In this document: positions 11,625-22,183 of the stretch, piece by piece
How the letters are laid out: every line of letters begins with the position of its first letter
How positions within the stretch are numbered: the stretch's first letter is position 1
NCBI GenBank assembly: GCA_965240325.2
Contig: OZ251239.1
Span: 1,488,001 to 1,552,000 of the forward strand
Length of the DNA: 64,000 bases
Direction of reading: 5' to 3'
DNA from: Rebecca billardiae RCC1528
Lineage: Eukaryota; Haptophyta
Position numbers and translations under genes: made by a program
The notes under the pieces: model-generated
The model's input: only the letters and a program-made list of their open reading frames with translations
Databases searched by the model: none
Told to the model about the DNA's origin: nothing

Positions 11625-14095
11625 GTGGGGTTATTGGTACAATAACTGATTGTCTAAGAGGACGACAAGAACGCCGGGCGCCAGCGCCGCTCATCAGCCA
11701 CATCGCCCTCTACCAGACCATCGCCTCAAAGGGCGCTGCTCCCGGACAAACAGTCTGTCCGGGTTGTTCTGCCGCCCAGGAGATCGATTTCCGGCGCCGG
11801 CCTCTGCCGCCTGCTTCGCCAGGCGCGGCGTGCGAGATGGCTCCAGCCAAGCTCGTCCTGCGTCGCCGGCGGCGGCGGCTCGCACGCGGGTGGCGCGTCG
11901 CGTGCACCGACCAACATCTTTCGGCAACTCGGCGGTAAGCAACGCTCCGCATCGCGCCCCCTCGCGCTTCGGGCCACCGCCTCTTCTCTCTCTGTGTGCG
12001 TGCGCACCCTGTGGCTCTTCCGCACCCGCCCCGATCGCACCGTTCCCTCTTCGCCACATGCCTCCTCCTCCGTGGGTGCGCCCCCACGCGGATCGCTGCT
12101 CCATCTCTCCCGCCCTGCCTCGGGATCGCCCCGGTGCCAACGCCAGCCGGCTCCTACACAAGGACCGCTGGCGGCACACCGCGCGCCGGGCCCCGTGCGC
12201 ACCCGCGGGCCATTCACAGCATCCGCAAAGGCCGTCTAGCCTTCTCCTGCTTCCGCAGCGCCGCGCCTCGGGGCCGGCTGCCTGCTATCTCTCCTATTCG
12301 GGTTCCGTCTCACTCGCACTGCCCCACCTGCCCAGCCCCCGCTGGCCGGCCCTCGTGCGTGCGCGACTCACACGTGCCTTGCCCCCTTTCCTTCCCATCA
12401 CTCAATGGGATTCTCCTCCACGCGGTGCTCCCCAACACACCATGAAACGGGATCACTCACGCACCGCGTCTCGTCGACGGCGAGCGGCATGCCCACCGCA
12501 TCTGCTACCGCTCGCCAAGGCATGAGGACACGTAAATCCCACTGAGTAGGAACACACGCAGCCGCCTCGGCATCGACATGCCAGGCGGCGTGCCCACCTT
12601 CGGCCAGCAGTTGGCGTCGGCGTTCACGAGGACGGCTAGACGTGGGGTTATTGGTACAATAACTGATTGTCTAAGAGGACGACAAGAACGCCGGGCGCCA
12701 GCGCCGCTCATCAGCCACATCGCCCTCTACCAGACCATCGCCTCAAAGGGCGCTGCTCCCGGACAAACAGTCTGTCCGGGTTGTTCTGCCGCCCAGGAGA
12801 TCGATTTCCGGCGCCGGCCTCTGCCGCCTGCTTCGCCAGGCGCGGCGTGCGAGATGGCTCCAGCCAAGCTCGTCCTGCGTCGCCGGCGGCGGCGGCTCGC
12901 ACGCGGGTGGCGCGTCGCGTGCACCGACCAACATCTTTCGGCAACCCGCCCACCCAGGGCCCGTTGGTCTGGTGCTCGGGCGGCGGGATCACAACACCCG
13001 CCGTCCGACCGCCCGGTCTTGCGGCGCTGCACTTAGGGCTCATGTGACCCCCTGCCTCCCAACACGATTGGGTTTTTCAGGTTAGGTCCCCAGCAGTGCT
13101 GCTCCCGGGCGGTCAGGTGGAGGTTCAGTCGACGAGTCCGCAGGCGCTCAGCCTTCCGTCAGCGGACGTCCGCGCGGGATCACTCACGCACCGCGTCTCG
13201 TCGACGGCGAGCGGCATGCCCACCGCATCTGCTGCCGCTCGCCAAGGCATGAGGACACGTAAATCCCACTGAGTAGGAACACACGCAGCCGCCTCGGCAT
13301 CGACATGCCAGGCGGCGTGCCCACCTTCGGCCAGCAGTTGGCGTCGGCGTTCACGAGGACGGCTAGACGTGGGGTTATTGGTACAATAACTGATTGTCTA
13401 AGAGGACGACAAGAACGCCGGGCGCCAGCGCCGCTCATCAGCCACATCGCCCTCTACCAGACCATCGCCTCAAAGGGCGCTGCTCCCGGACAAACAGTCT
13501 GTCCGGGTTGTTCTGCCGCCCAGGAGATCGATTTCCGGCGCCGGCCTCTGCCGCCTGCTTCGCCAGGCGCGGCGTGCGAGATGGCTCCAGCCAAGCTCGT
13601 CCTGCGTCGCCGGCGGCGGCGGCTCGCACGCGGGTGGCGCGTCGCGTGCACCGACCAACATCTTTCGGCAACCCGCCCACCCAGGGCCCGTTGGTCTGGT
13701 GCTCGGGCGGCGGGATCACAACACCCGCCGTCCGACCGCCCGGTCTTGCGGCGCTGCACTTAGGGCTCATGTGACCCCCTGCCTCCCAACACGATTGGGT
13801 TTTTCAGGTTAGGTCCCCAGCAGTGCTGCTCCCGGGCGGTCAGGTGGAGGTTCAGTCGACGAGTCCGCAGGCGCTCAGCCTTCCGTCAGCGGACGTCCGC
13901 GCGGGATCACTCACGCACCGCGTCTCGTCGACGGCGAGCGGCATGCCCACCGCATCTGCTGCCGCTCGCCAAGGCATGAGGACACGTAAATCCCACTGAG
14001 TAGGAACACACGCAGCCGCCTCGGCATCGACATGCCAGGCGGCGTGCCCACCTTCGGCCAGCAGTTGGCGTCGGCGTTCACGAGGACGGCTAGAC
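11625..14095. repeat. Tandem array of a 727-base unit, three copies
   Basis: Copies 2 (12642-13368) and 3 (13369-14095) are 727 bases each and look identical. Copy 1 (11625-12641, 1017 bases) shares both ends but has a different C/T-rich core (about 11935-12448) in place of a core of about 220 bases. Each copy begins GTGGGGTTATTGGTACAATAA, containing the inverted repeat TTATTG-GTA-CAATAA, and carries the hairpin CCCGGACA...TGTCCGGG. Open frames of 126 and 152 codons recur, but with identical DNA this is no evidence of coding. Confidence 0.9.
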
Positions 14096-14122
14096 ATATA
14101 TATATTATACCATTCAGGCGGG

Positions 14123-14147
14123 CATTGCCGGGTTGCACCCGGCAATG
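14123..14147. repeat. Short perfect hairpin
   Basis: The 11-base arms CATTGCCGGGT and ACCCGGCAATG are separated by TGC. It sits between the 727-base array and the next minisatellite, after a short AT run (14096-14110). No U-run or gene context gives it a role. Confidence 0.6.
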
Positions 14148-14269
14148 CTGCATTCACCCCGGTCCTACCGGAATGCAGGGCTCGCCCCGCTGGCCTACAG
14201 CTCTGTGACCGTCAGCGCCGCGCGCCACATACCAGGCCACCACGACTTCATCAATACTGCTGCACGCAT

Positions 14270-14615
14270 GATGGTACCAGTAGTGACAGAGTACTGGCGG
14301 TACCGTGCTGCTCGCATGGTATGGTACTGCTGCGCGCATGGTATGGTACTGCTGCGTGCATGATGGTATGGTACTGCTGCGCGCATGGTATGGTACTGCT
14401 GTGCGCATGGTAGTATGGTACTCTGCTGCACGCATCGGATCAGGAGTATGTACTGCTGCTGCGCGCATGGTATGGTACTGCCGCGTGCATGGTATGGTAC
14501 TGCTGCACGCATGATGGTATGGTACTGGCGGTACTGCTGCGCGCATGGTATGGCACTGCTGTGCGCATGGTATGGTACTGCTGCGTGCATGGTATGCCGT
14601 ACTGCTGCACGCAAG
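14270..14615 (+). repeat. Minisatellite, about 22-base unit
   Basis: Imperfect repeats of GGTATGGTACTGCTGCGCGCAT, about 14 copies with variants such as TGCACGCATGAT. Open frames on both strands here (Trp-Tyr-Cys or His-Ala-rich) are by-products of the repeat. Confidence 0.9.
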
Positions 14616-15190
14616 ACTACAAGCGCGCAGGTGGTGGGAGCCGCAAGCAGAAGCAAGCGCGCAGGTGGTGGGAGTGCTCGCAGGTGGTGGGAGAAGCAAG
14701 AAGCAGCAGCTCGAAGCAGCAGGCACTCCGATGCGGCACCTCCCGAAGCTGCTGCATCCTTCTGACCGCCCGTGGTTTGCGGACCGGAAGCGTCCGCGAC
14801 TGCGAGCCGCACGCGCACGCGGTGCGCGCAGCGGTCATGGCGCTGGGTCCGGCGAGCAGCCGGGGTGAGGTTCAGGTACGAGGGGCACACACTATTCCGC
14901 ATGCGCCTTGGCACCGACCACGCGCCGCATCCACTGGGAGATCTGCGGCCGCAAGAAGCGCGCGCCTTGGCGAGGGCGAAGCATCGTAGACCCGCCTGCG
15001 CGCAGTGCTTCCGCACCGCCGGCCGGGGCGGTCCGGCACTGCTTGCTTGGTGTTTGTCCGGCTTCCTCAGCATCATGACATCATCACAGTCCTCACTCCT
15101 TCACCGATCACTGTGCACCGATCTCTTGAAGGGAGCGAGCAACGGCGGAGGACGAAGCTGAAGCAGTGTGCTCTTGCCGAACCGCGTGGT
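14616..15190. other. Intergenic, no gene seen
   Basis: Includes a few copies of GCGCAGGTGGTGGGA around 14625-14690. No protein-like frame. It ends at the start of the 10-base minisatellite. Confidence 0.5.
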
Positions 15191-15680
15191 CGGCACACAC
15201 TGGCACACACTGGCACACACTGGCACACACTGGCACACACTGGCACACACTGGCACACACTGGCACACACTGGCACACACTGGCACACACTGGCACACAC
15301 TGGCACACACTGGCACACACTGGCACACACTGGCACACACTGGCACACACTGGCACACACTGGCACACACTGGCACACACTGGCACACACTGGCACACAC
15401 TGGCACACACTGGCACACACTGGCACACACTGGCACACACTGGCACACACTGGCACACACTGGCACACACTGGCACACACTGGCACACACTGGCACACAC
15501 TGGCACACACCGGCACACACTGGCACACACTGGCACACACTGGCACACACTGGCACACACTGGCACACACTGGCACACACTGGCACACACTGGCACACAC
15601 TGGCACACACTGGCACACACTGGCACACACTGGCACACACTGGCACACACTGGTGGCACACACTGGCACACACTGGCACA
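15191..15680 (+). repeat. 10-base minisatellite TGGCACACAC, about 49 copies
   Basis: Almost perfect head-to-tail copies. There is one C-for-T variant near 15511 and one 3-base insertion (TGGTGG) near 15651. It is the outer extension of the left arm of the palindrome. Confidence 0.97.
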
Positions 15681-16812
15681 CTGGCGAAAGCGAGCCTCCC
15701 CAAGGGTGGTTGCTCAGGGTCGCCGACTCCAGCGGAGTCCGGCGCCGGAACTTCACCTCCGATTTTTTGCGGCGGCGCGGCGTGCGGGGCCGCCGCCGCT
15801 GTGGCGGGCCGCTCGGGGCGTGCACGGCGTGGGCTCGTGCGGCCGCTGCCGCGCACGCCGAGCGATCCGGCGCGGGCTCGCGGCTTGTCGATGGCCTCGC
15901 GCGCCGCAGCGCGGCGCGCGCCTTGCCTAGCTTCGCCTGTCTCGCGCCTTGGCCGCCGTGCACGCGTGCGCCGCCAAACCGCAAGCTCGGCATAGCTCTC
16001 AGCCGAGCGTGCACGTGCCTTGCGCGACGCGACGCGGGCATTGCCGGCGGGTGATGTAGCCGTAGTGCGAGCGCGCGTCGTGAAGCCTCGACGCGGATCG
16101 TGAGTGTCTTCAACGTCTCGGTCAGCTGTCGACAACAGCTGACGGCACCAACCACCAATGGACACCACGGTCCGCTCCGTTGAACGACTCTCAGGGCTAT
16201 CGCGACGCTGCAACTCGTGAAGACTAGTCGAGCGTTGTTGTCAAGAAACACACGCCACTATGTCATGCGTGCGGGCCTTGCGTGACGATGCGACATGACG
16301 ATCGCCCCGGCAAGAGAGTCAGTCGTCAAGCTTTGAGCACTGCTCAACGCACAGATGGTCCACGCGCGTACGCGGCATCGTCTCATTGCTCTCGATCCGC
16401 GCCGAGGCTTCACGACGCGCGCTCGCACTACGGCTACATCGCCCGCTGGCAATGCCCGCGTCGCGTCGCGCAAGGCACGTGCACGCTCGGCTGAGAGCTA
16501 TGCCGAGCTTGCGGTTTGGCGGCGCACGCGTGCACGGCGGCCAAGGCGCGAGACAGGCGAAGCTAGGCAAGGCGCGCGCCGCGCTGCGGCGCGCGAGGCC
16601 ATCGACAAGCCGCGAGCCCGCGCCGGATCGCTCGGCGTGCGCGGCAGCGGCCGCACGAGCCCACGCCGTGCACGCCCCGAGCGGCCCGCCACAGCGGCGG
16701 CGGCCCCGCACGCCGCGCCGCCGCAAAAAATCGGAGGTGAAGTTCCGGCGCCGGACTCCGCTGGAGTCGGCGACCCTGAGCAACCACCCTTGGGGAGGCT
16801 CGCTTTCGCCAG

Positions 16813-17167
16813 TGTGCCAGTGTGTGCCAGTGTGTGCCAGTGTGTGCCAGTGTGTGCCAGTGTGTGCCAGTGTGTGCCAGTGTGTGCCAGTGTGTGCCAG
16901 TGTGTGCCAGTGTGTGCCAGTGTGTGCCAGTGTGTGCCAGTGTGTGCCAGTGTGTGCCAGTGTGTGCCAGTGTGTGCCAGTGTGTGCCAGTGTGTGCCAG
17001 TGTGTGCCAGTGTGTGCCAGTGTGTGCCAGTGTGTGCCAGTGTGTGCCAGTGTGTGCCAGTGTGTGCCAGTGTGTGCCAGTGTGTGCCAGTGTGTGCCAG
17101 TGTGTGCCAGTGTGTGCCAGTGTGTGCCAGTGTGTGCCAGTGTGTGCCAGTGTGTGCCAGTGTGTGC

Positions 17168-17170
<3 letters not shown>
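16813..17170 (-). repeat. 10-base minisatellite, inverted copy, about 36 copies
   Basis: Complement of the left array (plus-strand unit GTGTGTGCCA). It is shorter than the left array, so the two have changed copy number independently since the inversion or duplication. Confidence 0.97.
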
Positions 17171-17215
<45 letters not shown>

Positions 17216-17220
17216 GTGTG

Positions 17221-17269
<49 letters not shown>
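17171..17269 (+). repeat. (TG)n microsatellite
   Basis: About 50 TG dinucleotides with a few C interruptions (TGCG). It adjoins the end of the inverted minisatellite and probably arose from its GTGTGTG core. Confidence 0.97.
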
Positions 17270-17271
<2 letters not shown>

Positions 17272-19165
17272 GGGGAGTCGACTGCTGACAGATTGCACGA
17301 AAAACCGTTGGCCCCAATTGGGATCTGACTAAACTGTATTCCTCGGGATACCTATTGGAAGGCCATCAACTTTGTAAGAATCACCGGACTTCGCGTGTCC
17401 TACCGGAAAACTCGCTCCGCTCGCATGCTTGTTCTGACAGAACAACCAATGCGAGCGGGGCTCGCGATTATATTATATTATAGTAATTAATCTGATGCAT
17501 CAGCGCGCCGCACTTATGCGCATTGCGCAGGCGGCTTACTCATTACTGGCTCGCCGAATCGAGTCGCCGATAGTCGGTGCGGCGCGCTGCCCGATATATT
17601 CGACGATGATGTAACCGATGATTATTTCGGAGAGACCGACGGACTCGAGAGGCGCGGCGCGCGTAGAGAGTTAGTGATGAGGTCCGGGCGCGCCTGACGT
17701 GATGACAGCAGTGACAGCCTGACAGCTGCTGACTCGTCACGGTCTCACGGGCCCGACAGACACGGGCGCAGTCACGCCGTCACTCTGCGACGACACTCAC
17801 GCCACGCGCGGTCCGACGCATCAGCCCAACGAAGTCCCGGAGCCCGTGGCCGTGCCCGCCGAGGCCCGAGCGGACGAGCCCGCGACCGGCGAGAGCTGAC
17901 TCGCGACGCAGACCGAGTGACCGACGACTCACTACTTACTATATATATCTAGCGTCATCACTCCGCGGACGAGCTGCCAAGCTAGATTGGCGCTAAGCTA
18001 AAGCAGTAAGCGGCACTCCGCTAAAGAGCACGGAAGTACACAGCTGCGCGGCCCGACACTCACACTCTCGTCCGTCGTTTATTCATTAAAGGCGGGCGTC
18101 TGTCGGCCGCACTCGGCCACTCGGCCTCTCGCCCTCGGGCCCCGGCGGCGGCTGCCGCGGCCGCGGGCCGGCCTGGCAGCCGGGGCTGGGCGGCGGTCGC
18201 CACCGTTATCAGGCGTCGGCGGCGTCAGCCCGGGCGCCGCGTCCATGCCGCTCGATCAGCACTCCGTCTGACTCTGTCCGCGTCTGCTGTCATGCAGCAG
18301 CGGCAGTCTCGTAGCAGCAGTCAGCACGACGTACTACTGCTGCTACGATCCGTGACTCATCGCGATCAACTGCGCTGAGATCGACAACTACTGCTGAGTC
18401 AACTGACGACACCTGACCAAAGTCACTTGACGTGTTTGTTGGTTCGCGGCCACGAGGCAGTATGACTTTGGGCCTTGGGGTTGGGTCAGGCTGCTGCAAG
18501 GGTCGATCGGCAGCGCGGACGAGTCGCCCACTCAATGCTACACAGTACACTGCAGCTGACTCGGTCACTCGGCCGCGGCGATATGCCGATACAGACGGGC
18601 GGCCGCCGATACTGATATACGCGATATAACTAGTGAGTATAGAATGAATGATAGCTAGGCTGCTAGCAGCACATGTGACATGACGTCATGATGAGTCATG
18701 TCTCATGACCGACGTAGTTGCGCATCGTTGACGTTCGTCGATCGTCTGGCTGAGAATAGTGACTATATAGTGAGTTATACCTTAAATACTAATAATGTCA
18801 AGACGTCAGCGTGAGAGTCAGCGTCTGCTCGGACGACTCGGCTCAGTGACTATAACCGTATATATATAAGTATATATATATACGACGCGACGACGCGAGT
18901 GATATATCAACGACTGCTACCGTCGATGACGACACCGTCTCGATCAGACGATGAATCCGAATAGCCGCCTACAGTAGCCGGTATGCCGAAATGTTCCCGC
19001 CCCCGCCGGCCCGCCCCCGCTCCGGTATCGACGGGTATCGTCAACGCGCACGCAGCACTCCGTTCCGCGTTATTGCGCAGCGCCGGCGCGATTCGGGCAA
19101 CCGTGACGTAGAACACCAGTGCCGCCACCGTCGCGCACCTCTTCGGCGTCAGCGAGCTCCATCTC
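17270..19165. other. Intergenic, no gene seen
   Basis: The 1.9 kb is less GC-rich than the genes, with many GACTCA-like words and short AT runs (for example 18859-18883, alternating TA). It includes one copy of a dispersed repeat at 18428-18495. No protein-like frame on either strand. Confidence 0.5.
18428..18495 (+). repeat. Dispersed repeat, copy 1
   Basis: The roughly 65-base sequence starting GACGTGTTTGTTGGTTCGCG is found again, inverted and almost unchanged, at 23879-23945. Both copies read MFVGSRPRGSMTLGLGVG in one frame. They probably come from a mobile element or a gene fragment. Confidence 0.85.
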
Positions 19166-20369
19166 TCAGTAGCTGTGGTACGCGGCGAGGAGGGCGTAGA
19201 GCGCATCGACGCCGCGTGAGCGCGGGGCGCCGAGGAACGAGTCCACCACAGAGTCATCCTCCACCACCTGGACGCCTGCGCATTTCAGCCGCTGCAGGCA
19301 GCCGGGCGGGAACCGGACAGACGTCGCGCCCACGAGCTCGACGCGCTCGAGGCAGCCGGACGCAGCTGCGTGCGCTGCGCACAGGCTCCCGACCGCGTCC
19401 TCCTCCTCGAGCCTCTGCCCAAAGCCGGCGCAGTCGAGCCTGCGGCACACAGGGCGGGCGCGCGCGCGCGCGTGAGCACCGCGCGCGTGGAGTGAGCAGG
19501 CCGAGTGCAGGGCGGACGGCTGGCCGGGGCGGGAGCCAGCCGAGCCGCGGGGACGCGCGCCGGCCTCGACGCGCCCACGCGACGGGCACGCACCGCTCGC
19601 AGAAGTTGAGCTTGAGGCGGGCCAGCTGGGGCGCGTGCCGCAGCACTGCGCCCACGCCCGCGCTCGTCGCCCACGTGCGGCTCAGGTCGAGCTCGCGCAG
19701 CTGCGCGTGCGGCGTGCGCACCTCGGAGGCCGCGGCCTCCGCGGGCGTGAGCTGAGCGAGGCGCAGACAGCCGCGCGCGTTCAGCACGCGCAGCTCGGGG
19801 CACGCGCGCAAGATGCCGACGAAGCCGGCGAAGCTGAGGTGCACCATGCCGCACAGGCTGAGCTGCTCGAGCCGCGGCGCCATCCGCACGATCGGCTCCA
19901 GGGCGGCGGCGGCGGAGAGCGTGCCACACGAGGCGAGGTGATCGAGTGCGGGGTCGAGCCTGGGGCACGCCTCCGCGATGCACCTGGAGCCGTGCGCCGC
20001 CGTCGTGCACGAGCAGGGGCGGAGCTCGAGCGCAGTGCTCTGCGCGAGCCTGCTCCGCAGCCCCGCGAGCGCGGCCAGCGGCGTGCGCGGGAGGCGGAGG
20101 ACGCACGCGCGCCAGAGGGCGGGATGATACGCCACCGCTCGGGCGGCGCGGCACGACTGCGCCAGCCGGGCCAGGTCATCCGAGCCCATCCGCGCGCAGA
20201 GCTCGAGCAGCAGCTCGAGTGGCAGCTCGAGCAGCACCACCGCTCGCGCCGCGGCCGGCCAAGACGACGGCGGCGATGGGGCGGTGTGCCGCGCGGGCTT
20301 TGCGCGCTGCATCGGGTGAGGCGAGCCGGCAGGCACGTTGCCCCGCTCGGCGAGGGCGCGCTGTGGCAT
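19166..20369 (-). CDS. F-box protein with leucine-rich-repeat-like region
   Basis: Exon 1 is 20369-19594 and exon 2 is 19439-19166; the 154-base intron (GTGCGT/CCGCAG) joins in phase 2. The product is 349 residues. After a low-complexity start, about residues 45-95 form an F-box-like helix set (LELPLELLLELCARMGSDDLARLAQSC...WRACV). Leucine-rich segments follow, such as LEQLSLCGM, LRVLNARGCLRLAQL, LRELDLSRTW, LARLKLNFCER and LERVELVGA, the pattern of FBXL proteins. F-box proteins are substrate receptors of SCF ubiquitin ligases, binding SKP1 through the F-box and substrates through the repeats. A second ATG at 20312 is an alternative start. The gene is head-to-head with eL42, 205 bases between start codons. 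The substrate is unknown. The family is fairly sure; the exact repeat number is not. Confidence 0.8.
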
Positions 20370-20574
20370 GGCGCCGCCTTGTGCAGCAGCACACGCGCGG
20401 GCTTTGAATTCGCGGTCGGAGCCAACGACCGCTCGCCGCTTTCAGCTTTGTGATGCTCTGCACCGGACCCAATTTCGCATACACCCGGACCCTGCCGGCG
20501 CCGAAAATCCGGCCGGCTAGACCAACGCCCGGACGCAACACTTGAGGCCGCGTGGCGTCGTAGCTTGCGCAGCC
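20370..20574. promoter_or_regulatory. Head-to-head promoter region, F-box gene / eL42
   Basis: Only 205 bases lie between the ATG of the minus-strand F-box gene and the ATG of ribosomal protein eL42. Both promoters and 5' UTRs must fit here, so a bidirectional promoter is likely. No TATA-like motif was noticed. Confidence 0.5.
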
Positions 20575-21121
20575 ATGGTGAGCAGCGTGCACCGCTCTCG
20601 CCAGCGGCGCGGAGCCATCGCCCCACGGAGGCTCGACGGGCGTGGCTGGGCGCAGTCACGCGCGAGCCGGCGTGCTCACGCCCGCTGCCCTTCGTCTCCG
20701 CCGCGCCCCGCGCCGCCACGCCCAGGTGAACGCGCCAAAGACGAAGCGGACATTCTGCAAGGGGCCCAAGTGCAGGAAGCACCAGGTGCACAGGGTGACC
20801 CAGCAGAAGACGGGTAAGGCCAGTGTGTATGCGCAGGGCAAGCGTCGCTACGACAAGAAGCAGTCGGGCTTCGGTGGCCAGACCAAGCCGGTCTTCCACA
20901 AGAAGGTGCGCCCTGCGCCGCGCGTCGCGTCTCGGCTTGTGCGGCCGAGCTGAAGCCGGCTGCCCGCTGGCCGCGCGCGCGCGCAGGCCAAGACGACGAA
21001 GAAGATCACGCTTCGTCTGACCTGCACGCAGTGCAAGACCGTGCGGCTGAACGCGATCAAGCGCACGAAGCACTTCGAGATCACGGAGAAGACGGTCAAG
21101 TCGAAGGGCCCGGCGTTCTAA
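20575..21121 (+). CDS. RPL36A: Large-subunit ribosomal protein eL42 (L36a/L44e)
   Basis: Three exons: 20575-20577 (the ATG alone), 20726-20905 and 20987-21121. The product is 105 residues, the normal family length, and begins [12 protein letters not shown]. The zinc-ribbon cysteines are Cys12, Cys17, Cys74 and Cys77. The conserved core [21 protein letters not shown] carries Pro56, the residue whose change to Gln gives cycloheximide resistance in some yeasts, so sensitivity is predicted. eL42 sits at the large-subunit E site. The split directly after ATG is supported by the need for Val-Asn-Ala next, by a GTGAGC donor and by a CCCAG acceptor. The minus-strand F-box gene starts 205 bases upstream. 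Confidence 0.97.
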
Positions 21122-22183
21122 GCGGCCGGCTGCGATGAGTCGGGCGGCGCGTGTGGCTTGCGGTTGTCGAGCTGCGCTGCGCGGCTCGCAGGGAGCGCGT
21201 CACGTGCGCGGGCAAGGGCCGATCGCGCGGGGTGCCCGATGGGCGCGTGCGTGCTGGCGATTTGCGCAGGACGAGCAGATCAGGTGGCAGAGGGCAGAGC
21301 CCTGTGGCCTGGCGTTCGGAGTGGGCGGCGGCACGGTGGCGAGCGCCGGCTGAGGGGCCGTGTGCAATGGAGTCGCGTGCCGGCGGCGATGGCCATGGGG
21401 CGGCTGGACCGGTGCCCGATGGTCCACGGCCATCCGCGCGACCTGTGCTGACGCTTCCCGCGCGGCTCTCCGTTCTGGCACGGCGTGGTCACGCCACACC
21501 GTGACTCCGTGAGTGATCGTCTTCCACTCTTCCTCCAGCACTTCTCGATTGATCGCGATTGCTGCCACGCAGTCCCGCCGCTCGGACGCAGCCTGTCAGC
21601 GGGTGCCTGATATAATGCCTGAACGAATAACGGTACCAAGACGAATGGGCGCTCGGCCGCGTCACCTAGTAGCTGATCAGACTCGCGGACGAGTGCCTCG
21701 ATGCCGCCCGAGCCGGATGACTCACGGGCCTCTCGTACGCCACAGGCACCTATACTTATGTAGACACATGTCACTCATCACGGTCACTAATAACTGCTTG
21801 TCGTCTACTGATTATAATTCATCGGTGTGATGACTGTGATGACGACTCCGAGATGAGTGAGTGACTACAGTGAATAGTGACGATGACCAGCCCGCGTCGT
21901 AACCGCGTGCGCCCGCCGCAGCGAGTAGTCCCGTTCGCACCCGGCCGAGCGGCAATTTCGCCTGATGATGCCGGCGGCCGCATATCGGCATCGTCTTGGC
22001 AGCATCTGGCATCTGGCGGCCCTCTGACATCTGCCGCCGAAGTCAAAGTAGAAGCTGCCTGCTGGGCTGCTGATAGTGATAAGAGCCGCCATCATGAGGA
22101 TGAGGCATGGTCACGGTGTGCGGTCAGAGCGCGAGCTCGGCGCAGGCTCGATGCGCCATGCGCGCACTCCCCTCCGGCCGCCA
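21122..22183. other. Intergenic, no gene seen
   Basis: The 1.06 kb lies between the eL42 stop and the stop of the minus-strand dioxygenase gene. Open frames here are short and lack protein character. No repeats were noticed. Confidence 0.5.

Larger units (their letters stand above)
15191..17170. repeat. Large inverted repeat (palindrome) with minisatellite ends
   Basis: The arms 15681-16100 and 16393-16812 are reverse complements over 420 bases: paired positions sum to 32493 at both ends, so there is no net length change, and only a few base differences are visible. The spacer is 292 bases (16101-16392). Outside each arm the minisatellite continues the symmetry: TGGCACACAC on the left, its complement on the right. 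Open frames of 250-390 codons through it, rich in HTGTHW or CQCVPVCAS, come from the repeat. Confidence 0.95.

Noticed and set aside
12578-13763. Repeated 152- and 126-codon frames in the 727-base array as conserved genes
   Set aside because: The DNA copies are identical, so frame conservation says nothing; composition is Arg/Ala/Pro noise.
15191-15680. CRISPR-like regular array
   Set aside because: The repeats are direct, 10 bases long and without spacers; the genome is eukaryotic.
15005-17332. Open frames of 250-390 codons with HTGTHW or CQCVPVCAS repeats on both strands
   Set aside because: They arise because the 10-base repeat has no stop in several frames; all frames are open at once and both strands mirror each other.
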